Below, piece by piece: positions 1 through 6,482 of a stretch of 13,580 bases of DNA. Within the stretch, counting starts at the first letter, position 1. Each line of letters starts with the position of its first letter. Under the pieces are notes generated by a model, which was given only the letters and a program-made list of their open reading frames with translations, ran no database searches and was not told where the DNA came from. This DNA is from Acidobacteria bacterium 37-71-11 (GTDB taxonomy: Bacteria > Acidobacteriota > Thermoanaerobaculia > Thermoanaerobaculales > Thermoanaerobaculaceae), in contig NCBR01000052.1 in NCBI GenBank assembly GCA_002279285.1, positions 1 to 13,580 of the forward strand, in the 5' to 3' direction. The position numbers and the translations under genes were made by a program.

Positions 1-98
1 CAGCTCGACCGCCCGCGCGACGAGGGCCTCGCACCGGCTGAGGTCCTCTGGCCTGCGGTACATCTCGTACAGGTAGCGGTGGATCCCGGCCAGGCGGG
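1..98 (-). pseudogene. Partial minus-strand ORF cut by the IS (possible TPR-like fragment)
   Basis: Read on the minus strand from the IS edge to the window edge, this stretch is open and encodes a helix-like peptide beginning RLAGIHRYLYEMYRRPEDL and ending RCEALVARAVEL. The spacing of small and aromatic residues resembles a tetratricopeptide-type helical hairpin, but one short segment cannot establish the family. The frame continues past base 1, so the C-terminal part of the protein lies outside the window. On its upstream side it runs into the inverted repeat at 99-113, so any real N-terminal part has been separated from it by the insertion. The open frame does run on into the element, but that part is low-complexity IS-end sequence and looks accidental. 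I infer a gene disrupted by the IS; chance coding in high-GC DNA is the alternative. Confidence 0.4.
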
Positions 99-113
99 TT
101 AGCCCGAAGTTCC
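99..113 (+). repeat. IS left inverted repeat
   Basis: TTAGCCCGAAGTTCC, matching the reverse complement of bases 2020-2034 without mismatch. It sits upstream of the transposase gene and at the break in the minus-strand ORF fragment. Confidence 0.85.
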
Positions 114-215
114 CACGGTATGGTGTCGGTTGGCGGGGTGTAAAGCGAGGTTTGTGAGAGTCTTGGGGTTGTTTGTGGTTTGAAATGAGTACCCATGTAG
201 TTATGAGTGATGCTA

Positions 216-244
216 TTGACAGACGATGTCTTGAGCATTACATT
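216..244 (+). promoter_or_regulatory. Probable transposase promoter
   Basis: A consensus -35 box TTGACA (216-221) is followed after 17 bases by TACATT (239-244), a 4/6 match to TATAAT. Transcription would begin around base 250-252, essentially on the ATG at 251 where family alignment places the protein start. There is no purine-rich Shine-Dalgarno sequence before that ATG, which fits a leaderless message. This is inferred from sequence only. Confidence 0.5.
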
Positions 245-250
245 GTTACC

Positions 251-1972
251 ATGTACATCGACATCGTCCCCAACCGCACCTCACGGCCGGCGATCTTGCT
301 CCGGGTCGCGACCCGAGAAGGCACGCGCATCCGCAAGCGCACCCTCGCGAATCTCTCGGACTGGGCGCCTGAGCAGATCGAGGCGTTGCGCCGCGTGTTG
401 CGCGGCGAGTCTCTGGTGGCACCGGAGTCGGTGTTCACCATCGAGCGGTCGCTGCCGCACGGCCACGCCCAGGCGGTGCTCGCCACCATGCGCCGGCTCG
501 GGATGGCGCGTCTGTTGAGCCCGGTGCGCTGCCGAGAGCGCGATCTGATCGAGGCGATGATCGCCGAGCGGTTGCTGCATCCCGGTTCGAAGCTGGCGAC
601 GACAAGGACGTGGACGACCAGCACGCTGGGCGACGAGTTGTCGGTGGACGGGGCGGATGTCGACGAGCTGTACCAGGCGCTGGAGTGGCTGATTAAGCGG
701 CAGGAGAAGATTCAGGCGACGTTGGCGCGCCGGCATCTCGGCGACGGCGAGGTGGCGCTGTACGACGTCTCGTCGAGTTCGTACGAGGGGAGGACATGCA
801 CACTGGCGCGGCGTGGGCACAACCGGGACGGGGAGAAGCTGCCGTGCATCGTGTACGGGATGCTGGCGGATCGGGAGGGCCGTCCGATTGCGGTGGAGGT
901 GTGTGCGGGCAACACCGGCGATCCGAAGACGGTGCCGGCGCAGGTGGAGCGGTTACAGGAGCGATTTGGACTCTCGCGAGTGGTGCTGGTGGGCGACCGG
1001 GGGATGCTGACGAAGACACAGATCAACGTTCTGCGAGAGCACCCCGGGGTGGGGTGGATCTCGGCGTTGCGAGGGCCGGCGATCCGGGCGTTGGTGGAGT
1101 CTGGGGCGATCCAGATGTCGTTGTTCGACGAGCGCAATCTGGCGGAGATTGCCTCGTCGGAGTATCCCGGTGAGCGTCTGATCGTGTGTTTCAACCCATT
1201 GCTGGCGCAGGATCGCCGGCGGACGCGCGATGAGCTTCTGGCCGCGACGGACAAGGAGCTGGAGGCGATCGCACGCGCGGCGGCGCGGCGGACGCGCACG
1301 CCGCTGTCTGACGCCGAGCTGGGCGTGAAGGTGGGGCGTGCGATCAACCACTACAAGGTGGCCAAGCACTTTGAAATCGAGATCCGCGACGGGCGGTTGA
1401 GTTGGACGCGGCGGCTGGAGGCGATCGAGGAGGAGGCGGCGCTGGACGGGATCTATGTGATCCGCACGAGCGAGCCCAAGGAACGCCTGGAGGCTGCCGA
1501 TGTGGTGCGTGGGTATAAGCGCTTGACCACGGTCGAGCGTGCGTTTCGCTGCCTCAAAGGGATGGACCTGCGGGTGCGACCGATCTACTTGCGCTTGGAG
1601 GACCGCATCCGTGGCCACTTGCTGATCTGCATGCTGGCGTACTACGTCGAGTGGCACATGCGGCAGGCACTGGCGCCGCTGCTGTTCGCCGACGAAGAGC
1701 TGGCGAATGACCGCGACCGCCGGGATCCTGTGGCGCCGGCGCAGCCCTCGGCGCATGCGCGCCGGAAGAAAGTGCTCCGTGTCGATGCAGAGGATCTCCC
1801 GCTCCATAGCTTCGCAAGTCTGCTCGCCGACCTCGCCACGCTCTGCCGGAACACCTGTCGCCTCACATCGCAGCCGTCAGCGCCGACGTTCGACCAGCTC
1901 ACCCAGCCAACCACACTCCAGCGCCGTGCCTTTGAGCTGCTCGAGACCGTTCCCATGTACGCACACCGTTGA
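251..1972 (+). CDS. IS1634-family DDE transposase
   Basis: Catalyses transposition of the surrounding IS by a DDE mechanism. The frame is open from 173, but I place the start at ATG 251 (573 aa): the protein then begins MYIDIVPNRTSRPAILLR, the usual opening of this family, and a promoter at 216-244 would lie inside the longer version. Numbering from that start, the likely catalytic residues are D172 in ALYDVSSSSYEG, D249 in VLVGDRGM and E429 in TTVERAFRCLKG. The last is the family's YREK-like motif, with a lysine seven residues after the glutamate. GNTGDPKTV (around 220) and the C-terminal RPIYLRLEDRIRGHLLICML segment are also typical. Length and motifs show no frameshift or truncation. It stands alone in the element and converges on the mdh genes. 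Confidence 0.9.
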   Translation: MYIDIVPNRTSRPAILLRVATREGTRIRKRTLANLSDWAPEQIEALRRVLRGESLVAPESVFTIERSLPHGHAQAVLATMRRLGMARLLSPVRCRERDLIEAMIAERLLHPGSKLATTRTWTTSTLGDELSVDGADVDELYQALEWLIKRQEKIQATLARRHLGDGEVALYDVSSSSYEGRTCTLARRGHNRDGEKLPCIVYGMLADREGRPIAVEVCAGNTGDPKTVPAQVERLQERFGLSRVVLVGDRGMLTKTQINVLREHPGVGWISALRGPAIRALVESGAIQMSLFDERNLAEIASSEYPGERLIVCFNPLLAQDRRRTRDELLAATDKELEAIARAAARRTRTPLSDAELGVKVGRAINHYKVAKHFEIEIRDGRLSWTRRLEAIEEEAALDGIYVIRTSEPKERLEAADVVRGYKRLTTVERAFRCLKGMDLRVRPIYLRLEDRIRGHLLICMLAYYVEWHMRQALAPLLFADEELANDRDRRDPVAPAQPSAHARRKKVLRVDAEDLPLHSFASLLADLATLCRNTCRLTSQPSAPTFDQLTQPTTLQRRAFELLETVPMYAHR

Positions 1973-2019
1973 ACTCCCCGATCTCCAAGAACTCCAACAC
2001 CTTCCTCACACCACGCCGC

Positions 2020-2034
2020 GGAACTTCGGGCTAA
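2020..2034 (-). repeat. IS right inverted repeat
   Basis: GGAACTTCGGGCTAA, the exact reverse complement of 99-113. It lies 48 bases after the transposase stop and 3 bases from the U-tract of the mdh terminator, so the element inserted directly beyond that terminator. Confidence 0.85.
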
Positions 2035-2037
2035 GCT

Positions 2038-2070
2038 AAAAGGAAGGGCGGAGCCAAGCCCCGCCCTTCC
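2038..2070 (-). terminator. Rho-independent terminator of the mdh pair
   Basis: On the minus strand, downstream of the distal dehydrogenase gene, a perfect 10-bp stem (GGAAGGGCGG at 2042-2051 pairing with CCGCCCTTCC at 2061-2070) encloses a 9-base loop. It is followed at once by TTTT (complement of 2038-2041). The T-run is short but the stem is strong and GC-rich. On the plus strand the stem is followed by a pyrimidine-rich stretch (2071-2088), so it may also weakly stop transcripts leaving the convergent transposase gene. Confidence 0.75.
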
Positions 2071-2095
2071 CAACCTTCTTGCTTCTCCGGACCCC

Positions 2096-2161
2096 GGACC
2101 GTGGACCTTCGCCTTCTCGACCCACGATGGACCGTGGACCTTCGCCTTCTCGACCCACGAT
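2096..2161. repeat. Two tandem perfect 33-bp repeats with heptad-like flanks
   Basis: Bases 2096-2128 and 2129-2161 are identical 33-bp units, each starting GGACCGTGGACC and ending GACCCACGAT, lying head to tail between the mdh terminator and the mdh2 stop codon. On the minus strand (the mdh transcript) the flanks show a seven-base period: GTGGTTC, GTGGATC, GTGGGTC on the gene side and GGTCCAC, GGTCCGG, GGTCCGG on the terminator side. The same period is seen in G-rich stretches after infB and at the end of rbfA. The repeat would lie in the 3' untranslated region of the mdh mRNA. No function can be read from it. Confidence 0.85.
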
Positions 2162-2177
2162 CCACGAACCACGGTCT

Positions 2178-3188
2178 CTACATCGTCTTCAGCATCTCCT
2201 CGGCTTCCTTGCAGGTCTTGCCGACGCCGGCGACCGACTTGGTGAACGCGGCCTTCTCCTCGTCGGTGAGGTCGAGCTCGATGATCTTCTCGATGCCGTT
2301 GCGGCCGACGATGCAGGGCACGCCGACGAACAGCCCCTTGACGCCGTACTCGCCGTCGAGCTTGGCGCACACGGGGATGATCTTGCGCTTGTCGAAGATC
2401 ACCGCCTCGGCCATCTCGAGCGCCGACCACGCGGGCGACACGAACGCGGAGCCGAAGCCGAGCAGCCCGACGACCTCGCCGCCGGCCTTGCGGGTGCGCG
2501 CCTCGATCTTGGCCAGGGTGTCCGCGTCGAGGAACTTGCCGACCGGGATGCCGGCGATCTGGCAGGAGCTGCGCACCGGCACCATGTCGTCGCCGTGGCC
2601 GCCGAGCACGAGCGCGTTGACGTTCTCGACCGAGACCTTCGCCGCCTCGGCGACGAAGTAGCAGTACCGCCCGGAGTCGAGCACGCCGGCCATGCCGAAC
2701 AGCTTGTTCTTCGGCGGGGCCAGGCGCTTGTCGAGGGTGAAGACGATGGCGTCGAGCGGGTTGGCGATCGAGATGATCATCGCGTCGGGGCAGTACTGCT
2801 TGATCCCTTTGGCGACCTCGAGGGTGACCTTGAGGTTGATGGCGAGGAGCTCTTCCCGGCTGGGGAAGGTGCCGTCGGGACGCGCCTTGCGCGGCACGCC
2901 CGCGGTGTTGATGACGAGCTCCGAGCCTGCCAGCGCCGAGTAGTCCTTCGACCCGACGAGCTTGATGTCGTGGCGGATGGTCGGCAGCCCCTCGGCGATG
3001 TCGAGGGTCTTGCCGATCGAGACCGACTGCTTCTTGACCACCTCCTGCCGCTCCGGGGAATCAGCCGGGTTGGGCATCGGAGCCGGGTCCGTCAACCCCA
3101 CCTCGCGCGCCAGTCCGCGCTGCGCGATCTCCTGGGCGAGCACTCCGCCGATGAAACCTCCGCCGATCAGACCGATCTTCTTCAGCAT
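2178..3188 (-). CDS. LDH/MDH-family dehydrogenase, loop-expanded paralogue
   Basis: NAD-dependent 2-hydroxyacid dehydrogenase of the lactate/malate dehydrogenase fold, 336 aa, probably cytosolic and acting on malate/oxaloacetate. Visible features: Rossmann motif GGGFIG (9-14); Asp34 at the end of beta-2, expected to favour NAD over NADP; Asn143 in IANPLD; Asp171 and Arg174 in LDSGR; catalytic His198 in GGHGD. Compared with its neighbour it has about 17 extra residues after Asp34 (PAPMPNPADSPERQEVV and following). It also has 5 extra residues in the active-site loop: Arg100 and Arg111 are 11 apart instead of 6. Both arginines expected in a malate enzyme are kept, but the longer loop makes the substrate uncertain. 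The start is supported by GGGAGG about 6 bases before the ATG. It is the distal gene of a two-gene minus-strand unit, 112 bp after its paralogue and before a terminator. Confidence 0.88.
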   Translation of the reverse strand: MLKKIGLIGGGFIGGVLAQEIAQRGLAREVGLTDPAPMPNPADSPERQEVVKKQSVSIGKTLDIAEGLPTIRHDIKLVGSKDYSALAGSELVINTAGVPRKARPDGTFPSREELLAINLKVTLEVAKGIKQYCPDAMIISIANPLDAIVFTLDKRLAPPKNKLFGMAGVLDSGRYCYFVAEAAKVSVENVNALVLGGHGDDMVPVRSSCQIAGIPVGKFLDADTLAKIEARTRKAGGEVVGLLGFGSAFVSPAWSALEMAEAVIFDKRKIIPVCAKLDGEYGVKGLFVGVPCIVGRNGIEKIIELDLTDEEKAAFTKSVAGVGKTCKEAEEMLKTM

Positions 3189-3300
3189 GATGTTCCTCCC
3201 TTCCTGGGCTGTCCGCCCTTGCCTGCCACGGGTGCGAGGCGGGGAGCGGACACCGGATCCGTCCCATCCCCGGGCCTTGCGGTCGCTTGGATCCTGCCGT
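3189..3300 (-). other. Spacer between the two dehydrogenase genes
   Basis: This 112-bp gap holds the ribosome binding site of the distal gene (GGGAGG on the minus strand, about 3195-3200). I saw no convincing promoter or terminator in it. Short palindromes such as CGGATCCG occur but have no U-tract. Co-transcription of the two genes from upstream of 4245 is the simplest reading. Confidence 0.5.
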
Positions 3301-4245
3301 TCATGCCTTTCCGAGGTCAGCCGGCAACTTGGCCGACTGCGCTGCCACGTCGCCGGCGCTCTTGTGCAGCAGCGCCTTTTCCTCGGCGGTAAGCTTCAGC
3401 TCGAACACGCCCTCCATGCCCCTGGCGCCGAGCTTGGCCGGGACGCCAACGTACACATCTTTCAGACCGAACTCCCCCTGCAGGTACACGGCGCAGGGCA
3501 GGATCTTCTTGCGGTCTCTGACGATGGCGTCCACCATCTCGTACACGCCGGCGGCCGGCGCGTAGTACGCCGACCCGGTCTTCAGGAGCTTGACGATCTC
3601 GCCGCCGCCCTGGGCGGTGCGTTGCACGATCGCGTCGATGCGTTCCTTCGGCAACAGCTCCGGCAGCGGCACGCCGCTCACCGTGGTGTAGCGCGACATC
3701 GGCACCATGCTGTCGCCGTGGCCGCCGAGCACGAGCGCGAACACGCTCTCGGTCGAGACTCCGAGTTCCATCGCGATGAACGCCCGCATCCGCGCGGTGT
3801 CGAGGATGCCGGCCATCCCGATCACGCGCTCGCGCGGGAACTCAGACACCCGCCGCGCGACCTCGCACATCACGTCGAGCGGGTTCGTCACCATGATAAT
3901 GATCGAGTCGCGCGACTTGCGCACCGCACGCGAGATGCACTCGGCGACGACCTTGGCGTTCGCATCCTGCAGGTCGTCGCGGCTCATCCCGGGCTTGCGT
4001 GCCAGACCGGCGGTCATGACGACGATGTCGGAACCCTCGGTGGCGTCGTAGTCGTTGGTGCCGACGAGCAGGCCGTCGTGATGCACGACCGGCGCCGCCT
4101 GGTAGAGGTCGAGCGCCTTCCCCTGCGGCACCCCGTCAACGACGTCGACGAGGACGATGTCACCCAGATGCCCTTCGGCGAGCCGTTGGGCGGTGGTGGC
4201 GCCGACGTTGCCGGCACCGATCACCGTGATCTTGGGCTTCCTCAT
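3301..4245 (-). CDS. mdh: Malate dehydrogenase (LDH-like, NAD-dependent)
   Basis: Interconverts malate and oxaloacetate with NAD in the TCA cycle. The 314-aa length is normal for LDH-like malate dehydrogenases. The N-terminal Rossmann motif GAGNVG is at 10-15, with Asp34 closing beta-2 (NAD preference). The mobile loop ARKPGMSRDDL carries Arg83 and Arg89, the pair that binds the second carboxylate of malate; lactate enzymes have Gln at the first position. Asn121 (VTNPLD), Asp149 and Arg152 (LDTAR) and catalytic His176 (GGHGD) complete the site. The minus-strand AAAGGGGG about 6 bases before the ATG is a good ribosome binding site. It is the first gene of the minus-strand pair and diverges from rimP across 293 bp. 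Malate specificity is inferred from the loop residues. Confidence 0.93.
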   Translation of the reverse strand: MRKPKITVIGAGNVGATTAQRLAEGHLGDIVLVDVVDGVPQGKALDLYQAAPVVHHDGLLVGTNDYDATEGSDIVVMTAGLARKPGMSRDDLQDANAKVVAECISRAVRKSRDSIIIMVTNPLDVMCEVARRVSEFPRERVIGMAGILDTARMRAFIAMELGVSTESVFALVLGGHGDSMVPMSRYTTVSGVPLPELLPKERIDAIVQRTAQGGGEIVKLLKTGSAYYAPAAGVYEMVDAIVRDRKKILPCAVYLQGEFGLKDVYVGVPAKLGARGMEGVFELKLTAEEKALLHKSAGDVAAQSAKLPADLGKA

Positions 4246-4299
4246 CGCGATCCCCCTTTGTCAGGGTTCCCGGCTACCACCAACGTTCCTGACACGGCG

Positions 4300-4326
4300 A
4301 TTACAGTACCACCCCCTCTCAGGCAA
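4300..4326 (-). promoter_or_regulatory. Weak candidate promoter for the mdh pair
   Basis: On the minus strand TGTAAT (complement of 4300-4305) matches TATAAT in five of six positions. The best -35-like hexamer, TTGCCT (complement of 4321-4326), is only 15 bases away and matches poorly. It lies 55 bp before the mdh start, a reasonable distance. Offered as a candidate only. Confidence 0.3.
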
Positions 4327-4439
4327 CCACAAACGCTGGCGGGCGGCGAACCCTCCCTCCGATCGGCACCCGTGGCGCGCGGCCCCGCCGCCGCGGTCGG
4401 GGTCACCTCCGCCGGGCCCGCACCACCGCATCCGTGCGC

Positions 4440-4468
4440 TTGAAATGGACAAAAAAGGGGTGTATAAG
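4440..4468 (+). promoter_or_regulatory. Sigma70-type promoter of the rimP-nusA-infB operon
   Basis: TTGAAA (4440-4445) and TATAAG (4463-4468) each match the housekeeping consensus in five of six positions and are separated by the ideal 17 bases. They stand in a short AT-richer island inside very GC-rich DNA. Transcription would start near 4475, giving a leader of about 65 nt before rimP. Confidence 0.75.
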
Positions 4469-4492
4469 AGGGCGGTTGCTGCTTTCGATAAG

Positions 4493-4521
4493 AAAGTGGG
4501 ACTCCGGTCCCACTTTTTTTT
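4493..4521 (+). terminator. Intrinsic terminator / attenuator hairpin in the rimP operon leader
   Basis: AAAGTGGGAC (4493-4502) and GTCCCACTTT (4507-4516) form a perfect 10-bp stem with loop TCCG; a run of eight Ts occupies 4514-4521. It lies about 20 nt after the predicted transcription start and 17 nt before the rimP ATG, so transcripts from the 4440-4468 promoter must read through it. Pairing can extend outward: 4481-4487 with 4522-4528 (7 bp including two G-U), and AUAAG (4488-4492) with the U-run. Nearly the whole leader could then fold into one long hairpin. Termination, mRNA stability control and RNase III cleavage are all possible roles. Confidence 0.75.
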
Positions 4522-4538
4522 CGGGAGCGAAGGGGATA

Positions 4539-5039
4539 ATGACGCGTCTTTCCGATGATCTCCTGACACGGCTGGGCCGCCTCGCCGCGAGCGAGGGGGT
4601 CGAGCTGTTGGCCGTCGAGGTGGCCGGTACGGCCCGAAAGCCGGTCGTCCGCCTGCTCCTCGACCGCACGGAGGGCGGCGTGACGCTCGCCGACTGCGAG
4701 TCGGTCTCCCGCCAGGCGAGCGTGCTCCTCGATGCGCACGACCCGTTTCCGGCTGCGTTCACCCTCGAGGTATCGTCGCCTGGAATTGACCGCAAACTCT
4801 ATAACGAAAAGGATTTCACTCGATTCGAGGGATGCGCGGTGCGGGTGCGGATGTGCCCGGCGTGGCCCGCGCCCCGGGTCGTCGACGGGTTCCTGGAGAG
4901 GCGCACCGACGGCGTGATCCGCGTGCGCGACCGCTCCGGGGCCATCCGCGAGCTGCCCGAGGGCAAGGTCTTCGAGACCCGCCTCGCGCCGGACCTCGAT
5001 GAGAGCCTCAAGCGAGCGAAGTCCCGGGGAAGGATGTAG
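4539..5039 (+). CDS. rimP: Ribosome maturation factor RimP
   Basis: Needed for late maturation of the 30S ribosomal subunit in the cytoplasm. The 166-aa product has the two-domain RimP layout: an N-terminal alpha/beta domain (MTRLSDDLLTRLGRLAASEG onward) ending in the signature LEVSSPGIDRKL (about residues 82-93), then a C-terminal SH3-like domain with VVDGFLERR and EGKVFETRLAPDL. I start it at ATG 4539, preceded by AAGGGG at 4530-4535. An in-frame extension to 4434 would translate the promoter and leader hairpin and is not credible. It heads the operon directly after the leader hairpin and is followed three bases later by nusA, the conserved rimP-nusA arrangement of many bacteria. Confidence 0.93.
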   Translation: MTRLSDDLLTRLGRLAASEGVELLAVEVAGTARKPVVRLLLDRTEGGVTLADCESVSRQASVLLDAHDPFPAAFTLEVSSPGIDRKLYNEKDFTRFEGCAVRVRMCPAWPAPRVVDGFLERRTDGVIRVRDRSGAIRELPEGKVFETRLAPDLDESLKRAKSRGRM

Positions 5040-5042
5040 GCG

Positions 5043-6479
<1,437 letters not shown>

Positions 6480-6482
6480 AGC

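Larger units (their letters stand above)
99..2034 (+). mobile_element. IS1634-family insertion sequence (IS4 superfamily)
   Basis: The element is defined by perfect 15-bp terminal inverted repeats, TTAGCCCGAAGTTCC at 99-113 and its reverse complement at 2020-2034. The similarity continues imperfectly for about 13 bases inward: both ends share TGGTGT, offset by one base. A single long transposase gene fills most of the 1.94 kb, which is a usual size for the family. The left 140 bases are GT-rich and less GC-rich than the rest of the window. Family members usually leave short direct repeats of the target, but none adjoins these ends: the outside bases are GGCGGG on the left and GCTAAA on the right. 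The exact outer base of each end is therefore inferred from the inverted repeat alone. The element looks intact and potentially active. Confidence 0.85.
4246..4538. other. Divergent intergenic region, mdh / rimP
   Basis: Contains the mdh ribosome binding site (4251-4258, minus), a weak candidate mdh promoter (near 4300-4326), a very GC-rich unfeatured stretch (about 4340-4435), and then an abrupt AT-richer segment with the rimP promoter (4440-4468), leader hairpin/terminator (4493-4521) and rimP ribosome binding site (AAGGGG, 4530-4535). I see no tRNA here, although a tRNA precedes this operon in some bacteria. Confidence 0.7.

Noticed and set aside
173..250. Longer transposase start at 173
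   Set aside because: Adds 26 residues unlike the family and would include the likely promoter; ATG 251 matches the family N-terminus.
2096..2161. 33-bp tandem repeat as a CRISPR remnant
   Set aside because: The two units are directly adjacent with no spacer, and there is no leader or cas gene nearby.
4246..4439. tRNA or other structured RNA gene upstream of the nusA operon
   Set aside because: Some bacteria have a tRNA here, but I could not find a T-loop GGTTCRA-like motif with matching acceptor arms or a CCA end in this stretch.
2079..4443. Two long plus-strand frames over the mdh genes (2079-3392 and 2962-4443)
   Set aside because: Both overlap clear minus-strand dehydrogenases, and their products are composition-driven; the conserved GGHGD, Rossmann and loop motifs are on the minus strand.
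4434..4538. N-terminal extension of rimP to ATG 4434
   Set aside because: It would translate the promoter boxes and the terminator stem; RimP similarity and the ribosome binding site begin at 4539.
4445..4558. Possible leader peptide (MDKKGVYKRAVAAFDKK...) overlapping the rimP start
   Set aside because: Its ATG lies between the -35 and -10 boxes, so it could not be translated from the predicted transcript, and it lacks a ribosome binding site.
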